Below, in pieces: positions 25,794-35,112 of a DNA stretch of 64,000 nt. This DNA comes from Plantimonas leprariae. Its GTDB lineage: Bacteria; Pseudomonadota; Alphaproteobacteria; Rhizobiales; Rhizobiaceae. The position numbers and the translations under genes are program-made. The stretch is taken from positions 1 through 64,000 of the forward strand of contig NZ_VZDO01000014.1 in NCBI RefSeq assembly GCF_008802405.1, read 5' to 3'. The notes beneath the pieces were generated by a model. That model did not search any database. It saw nothing but the letters and a program-made list of their open reading frames with translations, and was not told where the DNA came from. How positions within the stretch are numbered: the stretch's first letter is position 1; each line of letters begins with the position of its first letter.

Positions 25794-26807
25794 ATGCCGC
25801 GCTTCGAGGACCTGCTCCGCCCGACGCCGAAGGGGCTCTACTGCCCGCCGGGCGACTTCTACATCGATCCCGTCCGGCCGGTGGAGCGGGCGCTCGTCAC
25901 GCACGGCCATGCCGACCACGCGCGGGCCGGCTCCAGCCACGTCATGGCGACGCGCGAGACGCTCGACATCATGGCGATCCGCTACGGCGAGGATTTCGCC
26001 GCGACGCGGCAGGCGGCGGTGCTGGGCGAGGCGGTGCGGATCGGCGACGTGACGGTCTCGTTCCACCCGGCCGGGCACGTCCTCGGCTCGGCGCAGGTGG
26101 CGGTGGAACTCGGCGGCACGCGCATCGTCGCGAGCGGCGACTACAAGCGCCGCGCCGACCCGACCTGCCGGCCGTTCGAGCCGGTGAGCTGCGACGTGTT
26201 CATCACGGAGGCCACCTTCGCGCTCCCCGTCTTCCGCCACCCGGACACGGCCGGCGAGGTGCGCCGGCTGATCCGCTCCACCGAGCAGTTCCCCGAGCGG
26301 GCCCATCTCGTCGGGGCCTACGCGCTCGGTAAGGCGCAGCGCGTCATCCGGTGCCTGCGCGACGAGGGCTACGACCGGCCGATCTTCATCCACGGCGCGC
26401 TGAAGAAGCTCTGCGACTACTACGAGCGGGAAGGCATCGACCTCGGCGAGCTGCGCCCCGCGACGCTAGAGCGCGGCCAGAAGGCGGATTTCGCCGGCGC
26501 GATCGTGGTGGGGCCGCCGTCGGCCTTCGCCGACAAGTGGGCGCGGCGTTTTCCCGATCCCGTGTCGTGTTTCGCGTCGGGCTGGATGCGGGTGCGCGGC
26601 CGGGCAAGACAAAGAGGCGTCGAGCTGCCGCTGATTCTCTCCGACCATTGCGACTGGGACGAACTGACCGAGACGATCGACGAGCTTCGTCCGCAGGAGG
26701 CCTGGGTGACGCACGGGCGCGAGGAGGCGCTGGTGCGCTGGTGCGAGCTCCGCCAGATCCGCGCCCGCCCCCTCCACCTCGTCGGCTACGAGGACGAGGC
26801 GGAATGA
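25794..26807 (+). CDS. Ligase-associated MBL-fold DNA exonuclease
   Basis: 337 residues. Metallo-beta-lactamase motif VTHGHADHA (His 37, His 39, Asp 41, His 42), FHPAGHVLGSAQV, and the late YALGKAQR and LSDHCDWDEL segments are those of the 'ligase-associated DNA exonuclease' (SNM1/CPSF-like) family, normally next to an ATP-dependent DNA ligase, a helicase and a phosphoesterase involved in crosslink repair. None of these partners is present here; upstream is an SDR and downstream an antiporter on the other strand. Confidence 0.88.
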   Translation: MPRFEDLLRPTPKGLYCPPGDFYIDPVRPVERALVTHGHADHARAGSSHVMATRETLDIMAIRYGEDFAATRQAAVLGEAVRIGDVTVSFHPAGHVLGSAQVAVELGGTRIVASGDYKRRADPTCRPFEPVSCDVFITEATFALPVFRHPDTAGEVRRLIRSTEQFPERAHLVGAYALGKAQRVIRCLRDEGYDRPIFIHGALKKLCDYYEREGIDLGELRPATLERGQKADFAGAIVVGPPSAFADKWARRFPDPVSCFASGWMRVRGRARQRGVELPLILSDHCDWDELTETIDELRPQEAWVTHGREEALVRWCELRQIRARPLHLVGYEDEAE

Positions 26808-27001
26808 TGTGCATCAGGACAGGCGAGCGCCCTGCTGGTCCTTTTTCCACGACCTCCTGCAGCTTCAGGATGATGGAATCGAAGAAAGGGGTGATTGTTT
26901 CCCGGGTAATGCAATAGGGCGACTCACCGTTCGACCGTATCTCGCCACCTCGTCCGACCCAGGTGCCATCATGCGGGCGGCTCGGCGGACGGGGATAAGC
27001 C

Positions 27002-28852
27002 CTAACGCGGCAGGGGGTCGGCGGCGGGCGGCTCTTGCGCCGGCTCCGGCCCGTCGGGCGGCGGCGGGGCCTTGCGGGCGCGGAGGCGCTTCCACCAGCC
27101 GCGCAGATTCAGGAACAGCGGGATCTCCGCCTCGCGGTTCGCCTCCGGGTCGAGCGCGACGCCGGCCGCCGCGATCGCGCCGTCCTCGTCGGTGTCGCGC
27201 ACCACGAGGTCGACCGGCCCGACCGGCACCCGGTCGCCGTACTCGGCACGGCCGCCGAGCGCCTCCGTCATCCATTCGCCGATCGGCCGGCCCGCGTCGT
27301 CCGGCGCGAGCGCCAGGTCGTAGGCGGAGGCCAGGAAACGCATCGGCCGCCGCGGGTCGACGGGAAAGTCGCCGAAGAACTCGGCGTCGTCGGGGCCGAG
27401 CGCGACGGGGCTGGCGAACAGGCGGTCGAGCAGGCGCGGATAGCGCGGCGAGACGAAGAGGTAGACGTAGTCGTTCGCCTGGAGGCGGCCGGCATACTGG
27501 AAGCGCATCGACTGGCCGTCGCGGATGACGAGCGAGGGCCGCGCCCAGCGCGGCAGCCGCTCGCCCCGCGCGACCGGGCTGCCCGGCACGACGCGGTAGG
27601 AGAGGAGCTCGTGATGCGCCGAGCCCGGCAGTTCCAGCTCCACCTTCTCCACCGGGCCGATGCGCGGCGGCACGAGGATGCCGAGCCATTTCGCGACGGG
27701 GCCGATCGTCCAGCCCTGCACGAGCAGCGACGCGAGGACGATGATGAAGGCGACGTTGAAGATCGTGCGGTCCGCGTCGAGGCCGTAGATCAGCGGCACG
27801 ATGGCGAGGAGGATCGACACCGAGCCTCTGAGGCCCACCCACGAGATGAAGGCCGTCTCGCGCGAGTTGAAGTCGAAGGGCAGCATGCAGAACCAGACCG
27901 CGATCGGCCGGGCGACGAAGATCAGCACCGCCGCCAGCGCCAGGGCGGCGAGCGCGATCTCGCCGAACTGCGACGGCGTCGCGAGGAGGCCGAGTACCAG
28001 GAACATCACGATCTGCGCCAGCCAGGTCATGCCGTCGGAGAATTGCCGGAGCGTCGGGCCCGAGCGCACGCGGCTGTTGCCGACGACGAGGCCGGCGACG
28101 TATGCCGCGAGGAAGCCCGAACCCTCCACCGCGCCGGTCGCAGCGAAGAGCAGCATGGCGAGCGCCAGCGCGAAGATGGGGGCGAGGCCGCGTTCAAGCC
28201 GGAGGCGGTTCAGCGCCCGGGCGATCACCCAGCCGCCGCCGAGGCCCGCGGCGAGGCCGAGGCCCATCTGCTGCGCGAACAGGAGCGCGAGCTCCCATCC
28301 GAAGCCGTGGCCGCCGCTTTCGCCGAGGAGTTCCACCAGCGTGATCGTCAGGAAGATCGCCATCGGATCGTTCGAACCGGACTCGACCTCCAGCGTCGAG
28401 ATCACCCGGTCGCGGACGCTGATGCCGCCGACGCGCAGGAGAAAGAAGACGGCCGCGGCGTCCGTCGAGCCGACGATCGCGCCGAGCAGCACGCCTTCGA
28501 GAAGCGGGAGGCCGAGCACGTAGCTCGCCGCGAGCCCGAAGATCGCCGCGGTGATCGGCACGCCGAGGACGGCCAGCGTCACGGCGGGCGCCGCCGACTG
28601 GCGGAAGGCGCGGAACGGCGTCTCGATGCCGGAATCGAACAGGATGATCGCCAGCGCGATCGAGCCGACGAAATAGGCGAGGCGCGCGTCGTTGAAGTGG
28701 AGGCCGAGCCCGTCCTCGCCGGCGAGGAGGCCGATGCCGAGGAAGAGCAGGAGCAGGGGAGCGCCGAAACGGGCGGCGAGCAGGCTGGAGAAGGCCGCGA
28801 ACAGCACCAGGAGGGTGCCGACGAGGATCACGACGTACATGGATTCCAGCAT
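27002..28852 (-). CDS. nhaP2: K+/H+ antiporter, NhaP2/CvrA type
   Basis: 616 residues. An N-terminal CPA1 membrane domain of about a dozen helices (SIALAIILFDSGIETPF; GAIVGSTDAAAVFFLL; STLEVESGSNDPMAIFLT with the family's conserved acidic pair) is followed by TrkA-C-like (YRVVPGSPVARGERLPRW) and CorC/HlyC-like cytoplasmic domains. The C-terminus is Pro-rich. NhaP2 enzymes export K+ (or Na+) in exchange for protons and are gated by nucleotides or dipeptides. Confidence 0.92.
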   Translation of the reverse strand: MLESMYVVILVGTLLVLFAAFSSLLAARFGAPLLLLFLGIGLLAGEDGLGLHFNDARLAYFVGSIALAIILFDSGIETPFRAFRQSAAPAVTLAVLGVPITAAIFGLAASYVLGLPLLEGVLLGAIVGSTDAAAVFFLLRVGGISVRDRVISTLEVESGSNDPMAIFLTITLVELLGESGGHGFGWELALLFAQQMGLGLAAGLGGGWVIARALNRLRLERGLAPIFALALAMLLFAATGAVEGSGFLAAYVAGLVVGNSRVRSGPTLRQFSDGMTWLAQIVMFLVLGLLATPSQFGEIALAALALAAVLIFVARPIAVWFCMLPFDFNSRETAFISWVGLRGSVSILLAIVPLIYGLDADRTIFNVAFIIVLASLLVQGWTIGPVAKWLGILVPPRIGPVEKVELELPGSAHHELLSYRVVPGSPVARGERLPRWARPSLVIRDGQSMRFQYAGRLQANDYVYLFVSPRYPRLLDRLFASPVALGPDDAEFFGDFPVDPRRPMRFLASAYDLALAPDDAGRPIGEWMTEALGGRAEYGDRVPVGPVDLVVRDTDEDGAIAAAGVALDPEANREAEIPLFLNLRGWWKRLRARKAPPPPDGPEPAQEPPAADPLPR

Positions 28853-28995
28853 GATCGCTTCTGCGGTCTCCTCGCGTCTCGAACGGCAGGCGGCGCGAAG
28901 CGCTTCCCGAGGGAATCACTTCTCCGGCCCGAGGTCCTGCGTCCGAACTCTATCCGGCGGTTTGGTGGCGCGCGAAGCGAAAACGCCCGTCCCGT

Positions 28996-29568
28996 TCAGA
29001 GCCGGCGGAACAGCGTCGGATAGTCGGTGACGAGGCCGTCCGCGTCGAGCGGCAGCTCCGCGACGAAGCTCCGGTCGGAAGCCTCGTAACGGCACAGCCG
29101 TCCGTCCTCGATCGCCGAGTAGCGTTGCGCGTCGCGGATCGGCTCCAGCGTGTCGAAGGGCACGTAGAGCATCGCGAGTTCGATGGCGCCCTGCGCTTCG
29201 GTCAGCTCGAGACGCCGGATCGGCAGGGTATTGGTGAAGGGCGTCGCGGAGAGGTCGATGTCGATGCAGCCGTCGAATTCGGCGCGGGCGCGGCCCTCGG
29301 CGTCCTGCCAGCGGCCGGGCTCGGGCGAGGTCATGGCGAGGCGGCGGCCGGTCGCGTCGCCCACTTCGAATCCGGCGACGCGCCAACCCGCGTCGCAGCG
29401 GATGCGGTAGCTCGCCCCGTAGGGCGAACCGCCGCGCTCGCCCACCACGACGGAGCGTGCCTCGATGCGTCCGTCGCCGAGCGCTTCGACGGTCAGGTGC
29501 TCCAGCCCCTCGCCCTCCGCCGGCCGCCAGCGGACGGTTCGGCGAACGAGGGGCCGGAACAGCCCCAT
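28996..29568 (-). CDS. Putative glycolipid-binding protein (PF06475-like)
   Basis: 190 residues with no signal peptide. RTVRWRPAEGEGLEHLTVEAL, GASYRIRCDAGWRVAGFEV, GCIDIDLSATPFTNTLPIRRL and QRYSAIEDGRLCRYE fit the 'putative glycolipid-binding' family, named from limited evidence. It ends next to gap (two bases apart, same strand) and may be co-transcribed. Confidence 0.75.
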   Translation of the reverse strand: MGLFRPLVRRTVRWRPAEGEGLEHLTVEALGDGRIEARSVVVGERGGSPYGASYRIRCDAGWRVAGFEVGDATGRRLAMTSPEPGRWQDAEGRARAEFDGCIDIDLSATPFTNTLPIRRLELTEAQGAIELAMLYVPFDTLEPIRDAQRYSAIEDGRLCRYEASDRSFVAELPLDADGLVTDYPTLFRRL

Positions 29569-29569
29569 G

Positions 29570-30583
29570 TCAGGCAGCGGCGAAGGCGACCGCCGTGTCG
29601 CACATGCGGTTCGAGAAGCCCCACTCGTTGTCGTACCAGGACAGGATGCGCACGAAGTTGCCGTCCATGACCTTTGTCTGGCCCATGTGGAAGATCGAGG
29701 AGTGCGGGTCGTGGTTGAAGTCCGACGAGACGTTGGGCGCGTCCGTGTAGCCGAGGATGCCCTTCAGCGGCCCGTCCGCGGCCTCGCGGACGAGGTTCTC
29801 GACCTCCTCCACCGAGGTGTTCCGCTTGGCGACGAACTTGAAGTCCACCACCGAGACGTTCGGCGTCGGCACGCGGATCGAGACGCCGTCGAGCCGACCT
29901 TTGAGCTCCGGCAGCACCAGCGCCACGGCCTTCGCCGCGCCGGTGGTGGTCGGGATCATCGAGAGGGCCGCCGCTCTGGCGCGGTAGAGGTCCTTGTGCA
30001 TCGTGTCCAGCGTCGGCTGGTCGCCCGTGTAGGAATGGATCGTCGTCATGAAGCCCTTATCGATGCCGAGCCCTTCGTGGAGGACCTTAGCGACGGGGGC
30101 GAGGCAGTTCGTGGTGCAGGAGGCGTTCGAGATGATGCGGTCGTCGCCGTTCAGGGTCTTCTCGTTGACGCCGAAGACGATGGTCTTCTCGCCCTGGCTC
30201 GGGTTCGTCAGCGGGCCGGAGACCAGCACCTTCCTCGCGCCGGCTTCGAGATGGAGGCCCGCCTTCGCCGGGTCGGTGAAGATGCCGGTGCATTCCATCA
30301 GGACGTCGACGCCGACCTGCCCCCAAGGCAGCGCCTTCGGATCGCGCTCGGCATAGACCTTCATCGGCCCGCGGCCGACGTCGATCGTGTCGCCCGAAAC
30401 CTTCACCTCGTGCGGGAAGCGGCCGTGCACCGAGTCGAAGCGGATCAGGTGCGCGTTGGTCTCGACGGGGCCGAGATCGTTGATCGCGACCACTTCGAGG
30501 TCGGTGCGGCCCGATTCCACGATCGCGCGCAGGACGTTGCGGCCGATGCGGCCGAATCCGTTGATGGCAACGCGCACAGTCAT
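29570..30583 (-). CDS. gap: Glyceraldehyde-3-phosphate dehydrogenase, type I
   Basis: 337 residues from ATG 30583 (the longer open frame to 30700 lacks a credible start). NAD-binding VRVAINGFGRIGRNVLRA at the N-terminus; catalytic Cys in SNASCTTNCLAPV near residue 155; DNEWGFSNRMCDT at the C-terminus. Central step of glycolysis and gluconeogenesis. In many Rhizobiales it lies between tkt and pgk; neither is here. It is divergent from the DUF4164-zapA pair. Confidence 0.95.
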   Translation of the reverse strand: MTVRVAINGFGRIGRNVLRAIVESGRTDLEVVAINDLGPVETNAHLIRFDSVHGRFPHEVKVSGDTIDVGRGPMKVYAERDPKALPWGQVGVDVLMECTGIFTDPAKAGLHLEAGARKVLVSGPLTNPSQGEKTIVFGVNEKTLNGDDRIISNASCTTNCLAPVAKVLHEGLGIDKGFMTTIHSYTGDQPTLDTMHKDLYRARAAALSMIPTTTGAAKAVALVLPELKGRLDGVSIRVPTPNVSVVDFKFVAKRNTSVEEVENLVREAADGPLKGILGYTDAPNVSSDFNHDPHSSIFHMGQTKVMDGNFVRILSWYDNEWGFSNRMCDTAVAFAAA

Positions 30584-30801
30584 TCTCGCACCCTCCTTCG
30601 GGGATCGCGGGCAGGCCGGGCGGCGGACGGTCCGCCGCCCTCGGTCGCTCAGGCGCCTTCTTAAGGGTTTTCTCGGTCGCGTAAAGCCGACCGCGCCCAT
30701 TCTCGGCCGGGCCGAGTTTAGCGGTTGAAAGCGTAGGCCAAATGCCGCAAGGCTCGGCGAGGCTCTTTCGTTTCCTCGTTCCGGTTCGCGTCGCCCGTCC
30801 C

Positions 30802-31086
30802 ATGTCCGCCGACTCCCCCCTGCAAAGAGCGAGCGCCCGCCTCGAAGCGGCGCTCGGCCGTCTCGAAGCCGCGATCGACGTGCAGTCCGAGCGCGAGGGC
30901 GTGGTGAAGGGCGTCGAGGAGGAGATCCAGCGGATGACGGCGGATCGCGGCCGGCTGGCGGGCGAGCTCGACGTCGCCTTGTCGCGCACCGAGCGGTTGG
31001 AGCAGACGAACCGCGAGGTGTCGCGCCGGCTGGTCAGCGCGATGGAGACGATCCGCAGCGTCCTCGAGAAGCGCAAGGAGGGCTGA
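30802..31086 (+). CDS. DUF4164 family coiled-coil protein
   Basis: 94 residues from ATG 30802. Almost entirely helical: ASARLEAALGRLEAAIDVQ then RGRLAGELDVALSRTERLEQTNREVSRRL with heptad patterns. This small family is typically found next to zapA in Rhizobiales and is presumed to assist division; no direct function is known to me. The zapA GTG follows after three bases. Confidence 0.82.
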   Translation: MSADSPLQRASARLEAALGRLEAAIDVQSEREGVVKGVEEEIQRMTADRGRLAGELDVALSRTERLEQTNREVSRRLVSAMETIRSVLEKRKEG

Positions 31087-31089
31087 GGC

Positions 31090-31452
31090 GTGCCCCAGGT
31101 CGTCGTCAGCATCGACGGGAAGACCTTCCGCATGGCCTGCGCGGAAGGGGAGGAGGCGCATCTCTCGGGGCTGGCTCAGGAGGTGGATGCCCGCGTCAAC
31201 GAACTGCGCAAGAGCTTCGGCGAGATCGGCGACCAGCGGCTGGTCGTGATGGCGGCGATCATGGCGACGGACGAGCTTTCCGAGCAGCGCCGGCGCGTCG
31301 CGGCGCTGGAGCAGAGCCTCGCCGAGACAGAGCGGGCGCACCAGGACGCGCTCCGGCGCGCCGAAGCCGGCGAGGAACGCCTCGTCGCCCATCTCGACGC
31401 CATCTCGGACGCCATCGACCGCGCCGCCGGGCGGCTCGGCGGCCAGTCCTGA
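31090..31452 (+). CDS. zapA: Cell division protein ZapA
   Basis: 120 residues from GTG 31090. VVVSIDGKTFRMAC and EEAHLSGLAQEVDARVNELRK form the ZapA head; a coiled coil follows. ZapA crosslinks FtsZ filaments at the division site. Coupled to DUF4164. The usual downstream neighbours (6S RNA and cyclo-ligase) are displaced by about 3.2 kb here. Confidence 0.92.
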   Translation: MPQVVVSIDGKTFRMACAEGEEAHLSGLAQEVDARVNELRKSFGEIGDQRLVVMAAIMATDELSEQRRRVAALEQSLAETERAHQDALRRAEAGEERLVAHLDAISDAIDRAAGRLGGQS

Positions 31453-31544
31453 CACCCGCCGCCAGGCAGGACCGAACCGGCCCGCGATCCCGCCGCGGGC
31501 GGCGGCGCGTCCTGCTTTCGCGCCTCGTTTGGCGCCAGCGCATC

Positions 31545-32813
31545 GTGTTCCTCCTCGGCGCGCTGGCGGTCGGCCTCGTCAGCATCGCCTTCGCGGCCGC
31601 CGCCGACCGGTGCCAGGAGCTGTTCGCCGCCGCGGTCGGGCGCTTCGCCTGGCTGCCGCTCGTCGCGACGCCGACGCTGTTTCTCCTGTCCGCGCTGCTC
31701 GCCCACGCCTGCTTTCCCGGCTCGCAGGGCAGCGGCATCCCGCAGGCGATGGCGGCGCGGCAGTTGCGAAGCCGCCGCGAGCGCCGAGGCCTCCTGTCGC
31801 CGCGTCTCGCCGCCGGCAAGATCGCCTTGACGCTCCTCGGCCTCCTGGCGGGCGGCTCGGTTGGACGCGAAGGGCCGACCGTGCAGATCGGCGCCTCGAT
31901 GATGCTGGAAGCGGCCCGGATCGGACGCCTGCGCGAGGCGCGCGGGCTGATCCTCGCGGGATCGGCGGCCGGCGTCGCCGCCGCCTTCAACACGCCGCTC
32001 GCCGGCATCGTGTTCGCGATCGAGGAGATGAGCCGCTCCTTCGAGCAGCGCACGAGCGGCCTCGTGCTCTACGCGGTGATCGTCGCCGGCCTCGTGTCGC
32101 TCGGGCTGCTCGGCAACTACAGCTATTTCGGCGACGCGGCGGCCACCGCCGCCTCGCCGCGCGACTGGGTGCTCGTCGTCGCGTGCGGCGCCTGCGGCGG
32201 CTTGGCGGGCGGCCTGTTCTCGCGCGCGCTGCTCGACGGCCTGCGTTTCGTCCGGCGGATCGCCGCCCAGCATGTGCTCGCCCGCACGCTCGTCGTCGCC
32301 CTCGGCTGCGGCCTCGTCGTCGCGCTGATCGGCATGGCGAGCGGCGGCGCGACCTTCGGCACCGGCTACCAGCCGGCGCGCGCGGCCGTCGAAGGCGCGG
32401 CGCCGCCGGCCTGGTTCTGGCTGGCGAAGCTCGCCGCGACGCTGGCGACCGCCCTGTCCGGCATTCCGGGCGGCATCTTCGCGCCCTCGCTCGCGGTCGG
32501 AGCCGGCCTCGGCAGCGCGCTCGGCGGCCTGTTCTCGGGCTCGCCGAGCCTCGCCGCCATCGTCGGCATGGCCGGCTACTTCTCCGGCGTCGTCCAGGCG
32601 CCGATCACCGCCTTCGTCATCATCCTGGAGATGACCCGCGGCGACGCGGCGGTGCTGCCGCTGATGGTGGCCGCCGTGCTCGGCTACGGGGTCTCGCGCC
32701 TCGTCTCGCCGCATTCGCTCTATCACGGCCTCGCCGCCGACTTCGTCGAGCGGGCGCGCCCGGAGCCGGCGGGCGGAGACGCGCCGGCAGAGGCTCAGCT
32801 CTTCAGCCGGTAG
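31545..32813 (+). CDS. ClC-family chloride channel/antiporter
   Basis: 422 residues from GTG 31545. Selectivity-filter motifs [24 protein letters not shown] and [18 protein letters not shown] are all present, with about ten membrane helices. The gating Glu is in GREGP. The frame is open back to zapA and upstream codons (RRRVLLSRLVWRQR) resemble a normal ClC N-terminus, so the real start may lie earlier, though no ATG/GTG is available there. Its 3' end overlaps the ABC permease tail-to-tail by 19 bases. Confidence 0.9.
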   Translation: MFLLGALAVGLVSIAFAAAADRCQELFAAAVGRFAWLPLVATPTLFLLSALLAHACFPGSQGSGIPQAMAARQLRSRRERRGLLSPRLAAGKIALTLLGLLAGGSVGREGPTVQIGASMMLEAARIGRLREARGLILAGSAAGVAAAFNTPLAGIVFAIEEMSRSFEQRTSGLVLYAVIVAGLVSLGLLGNYSYFGDAAATAASPRDWVLVVACGACGGLAGGLFSRALLDGLRFVRRIAAQHVLARTLVVALGCGLVVALIGMASGGATFGTGYQPARAAVEGAAPPAWFWLAKLAATLATALSGIPGGIFAPSLAVGAGLGSALGGLFSGSPSLAAIVGMAGYFSGVVQAPITAFVIILEMTRGDAAVLPLMVAAVLGYGVSRLVSPHSLYHGLAADFVERARPEPAGGDAPAEAQLFSR

Positions 32814-33556
32814 CCGGTGCGGAACATCCAGGCGATCACGGCGAGGCAGACGCCCATGAAGGCCAGCGTCGCGAGAAGGCTCCAGCCGACCGGCACGTCG
32901 GCCTGCCCGTAGAAGCTCCAGCGAAAGCCCGAGACGAGGTAGACCACCGGGTTGAACAGCGTCACGGTCTGCCAGAAGGGCGGCAGCATCGAGATCGAAT
33001 AGAAGCTGCCGCCGAGGAAGGTCAGCGGCGTCACGACGAGCAGCGGCACGATCTGCAGCTTCTCGAACCCGTCCGCCCAGATGCCGATGATGAAGCCGAG
33101 CAGGCTGAAGGTCACGGCGGTGAGGACGAGGAACAGGAGCATCACGAGCGGATGCTCGATCCTGACCGGCACGAACAGCGTCGAGGTCACGAGGATGATC
33201 AGGCCGAGCGCGATCGACTTCGTCGCCGCCGCCCCGACATAGGCGATCGTCACCTCGACGAAGGAGACGGGCGCCGAGAGGATCTCGTAGATCGTGCCGG
33301 AAAAGCGCGGGAAGTAGATGCCGAACGAGGCGTTCGACACGCTCTGCGTCAGGAGCGAGAGCATGATCAGGCCCGGCACGATGAAGGCGCCATAGCTGAC
33401 CCCATCGATCGCCTGCATCCGGGAGCCGATCGCCGAGCCGAAAACCACGAAATAGAGCGCGGTCGAGATCACCGGCGCGACCACGCTCTGGAACAGCGTG
33501 CGGAAGGTGCGGTTCATCTCGAAGCGGTAGACCGCCTTGATGGCTTCGGCGTTCAC
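32795..33556 (-). CDS. ABC-2 type transporter permease
   Basis: 253 residues from GTG 33556, which overlaps the stop of the ATPase gene (GTGA). Six hydrophobic segments including [31 protein letters not shown] and the conserved [13 protein letters not shown]-like segment ([12 protein letters not shown]). This is the YadH/NodJ-like membrane half of an exporter. Substrate unknown. Confidence 0.9.
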   Translation of the reverse strand: MNAEAIKAVYRFEMNRTFRTLFQSVVAPVISTALYFVVFGSAIGSRMQAIDGVSYGAFIVPGLIMLSLLTQSVSNASFGIYFPRFSGTIYEILSAPVSFVEVTIAYVGAAATKSIALGLIILVTSTLFVPVRIEHPLVMLLFLVLTAVTFSLLGFIIGIWADGFEKLQIVPLLVVTPLTFLGGSFYSISMLPPFWQTVTLFNPVVYLVSGFRWSFYGQADVPVGWSLLATLAFMGVCLAVIAWMFRTGYRLKS

Positions 33557-34548
33557 GCGCGTCGCTCCCCGATCAGCCCGACGAAGATGTCCTCCAGCGA
33601 GGACTGGCGCGTCTGGAGATCGCGGTAGCGCAGGCCCGCCTCCGAGACGTCGGCGAGGAGCCGCGTGATGCCGGTGCGATGCGATTGCGTGTCGTAGGTG
33701 TAGGTCAGCGTCGTGCCGTCGGCGGAGCGCTCCAGATGGTAAGGCTCCAGAGCCTCCGGCACGGCGTCGAGCGGCTCGGACAGGACGAGGAGCAACTGCT
33801 TCCGCCCGAGCTTGCGCATCAGCTCGGCCTTCTCCTCGACCAGGATGATCTCGCCTTTCGCGATGACGCCGACGCGGTCGGCCATCTCCTCGGCTTCCTC
33901 GATATAGTGGGTGGTGAGGATCACGGTGACGCCCGCCTCGCGCAGGCGCCGCACCAGCGCCCACATGTCCTGCCGGAGCTGCACGTCGACGCCGGCGGTC
34001 GGCTCGTCGAGGAAGAGGACGCGCGGTTCGTGGGCGAGGGCCTTGGCGATGAGGACGCGCCGCTTCATGCCGCCCGACAGCGTCACGATCTTCGCGTCGC
34101 GCTTGTCCCAGAGCGAGAGGTCGCGCAGCACCTTCTCGATATGGGCGGGGTTCGGCTTGCAGCCGAACAGGCCGCGCGAGAACGTCACGGTCGCGCGCAC
34201 CGACTCGAAGGCGTCGGTGGTCAGTTCCTGCGGCACGAGGCCGATCAGCGAGCGGGTGCGGCGGAAGTCGGCGAGGATGTCGTGGCCGGCGACGCGCACC
34301 GTGCCGCCGCTCGGGTTCACGATGCCGCAGACGATCGAGATCAGCGTCGTCTTGCCCGCGCCGTTCGGCCCGAGCAGCGCGAAGATCTCGCCTTCGCGGA
34401 TGGTGAGGTCGACGGAGCGCAGCGCGTCGAGGCCGCTCGCATAGCGCTTCGTCAAACCGGCGATCTCGATGATCGGCCGGCGCTCGCCGACCGCGGGAGG
34501 TCCGGCCGCTCGTTCGGCTTCATACATGCGTGGCGTCTCCGGCGGCAC
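33553..34548 (-). CDS. ABC transporter ATP-binding protein
   Basis: 331 residues. Walker [11 protein letters not shown]-loop LVPQELT, signature LSGGMKRRV, Walker [14 protein letters not shown]-loop [10 protein letters not shown]. Of the YadG/NodI/DrrA subfamily, with a C-terminal extension. The start is probably ATG 34548 or 34527. It forms an exporter with the coupled permease. The two genes, with ClC, sit between zapA and the 6S RNA. Confidence 0.93.
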   Translation of the reverse strand: MPPETPRMYEAERAAGPPAVGERRPIIEIAGLTKRYASGLDALRSVDLTIREGEIFALLGPNGAGKTTLISIVCGIVNPSGGTVRVAGHDILADFRRTRSLIGLVPQELTTDAFESVRATVTFSRGLFGCKPNPAHIEKVLRDLSLWDKRDAKIVTLSGGMKRRVLIAKALAHEPRVLFLDEPTAGVDVQLRQDMWALVRRLREAGVTVILTTHYIEEAEEMADRVGVIAKGEIILVEEKAELMRKLGRKQLLLVLSEPLDAVPEALEPYHLERSADGTTLTYTYDTQSHRTGITRLLADVSEAGLRYRDLQTRQSSLEDIFVGLIGERRA

Positions 34549-34634
34549 CGGCCGTGCCCGGCAGGCGGCTTCTATCGCATCCGACGATGAAAATGAAAAT
34601 GCGCCGCGGGCTGGTGCGGCGCGCCGATCGGGCC

Positions 34635-34640
34635 TATCTT
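34635..34640 (+). promoter_or_regulatory. Candidate -10 of the 6S RNA promoter
   Basis: TATCTT with a weak -35-like TGGTGC (34612-34617) 17 bases upstream would start transcription near 34647. Confidence 0.35.
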
Positions 34641-34646
34641 CCGTCC

Positions 34647-34800
34647 CGGCGGGCTGCGCGGTTCGACAGGGATAACTTATTCCCCGGGGCCTTACGCATC
34701 CCTTAGGGAGCTGTCCCTGACCCGGCCCCTGGGCCGGGACACACGGCGCCCACCTACTCTGTAGGTTCCCGGGATCGATCTTCTCATCGGCCGAGGTGGC
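34647..34800 (+). ncRNA. ssrS: Probable 6S RNA
   Basis: A structured, gene-free stretch between the ABC ATPase and cyclo-ligase regions. Visible helices include CCCGGCC/GGCCGGG with a CCTG loop (34721-34738) and CCTAC/GTAGG with TCT loop (34753-34765), the latter followed by TTCCCGGGATC as in the 3' arm of alphaproteobacterial 6S RNAs as I remember them. 6S RNA is normally encoded between zapA and 5-formyltetrahydrofolate cyclo-ligase, both of which flank this region at a distance. It mimics an open promoter and sequesters RNA polymerase. I could not complete the closing stem by hand; ends are approximate. Confidence 0.6.
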
Positions 34801-34821
34801 TCGCCGCTTCTCCTCGCCGCC

Positions 34822-35040
34822 TCAGGCGGCGGGCTTCGGCGCGTCGGCGGCGGTCGGCAGGTCGACTTCTTCCAGGTTCTCCTCGACCAGTTCCTCCAGC
34901 ATCGCGTCCTCGCGGTCGAGCGCCTGCAGGGCTTCCTGCACCACTTCGCTCGGCGAGGCATACTTGCCGCTGGCCATCCGCTCCTCCAGTGTTTGAGCTT
35001 CCTCGCCGAGATCGACGGTGACGGTTTTGGTATCGGACAT
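34822..35040 (-). CDS. Small ParD/CopG-like protein, no toxin partner
   Basis: 72 residues. TKTVTVDLGEEAQTLEERMASGKYASPSEVVQEALQAL resembles the ribbon-helix-helix of ParD-type antitoxins (strand, then two helices with the 'GKYASPSEVVREAL' pattern). The C-terminal tail is acidic and could mask a toxin, but no ParE-like gene is adjacent; the next gene is the divergent cyclo-ligase. It may be a stand-alone regulator or a leftover. Confidence 0.7.
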   Translation of the reverse strand: MSDTKTVTVDLGEEAQTLEERMASGKYASPSEVVQEALQALDREDAMLEELVEENLEEVDLPTAADAPKPAA

Positions 35041-35112
35041 GCTGCGGCTTGCGCTCCGGTGCGAGCGGCCCGATAGCGGCCGCGATATCAACGGGCTATA
35101 AGGCGAAAGGTG

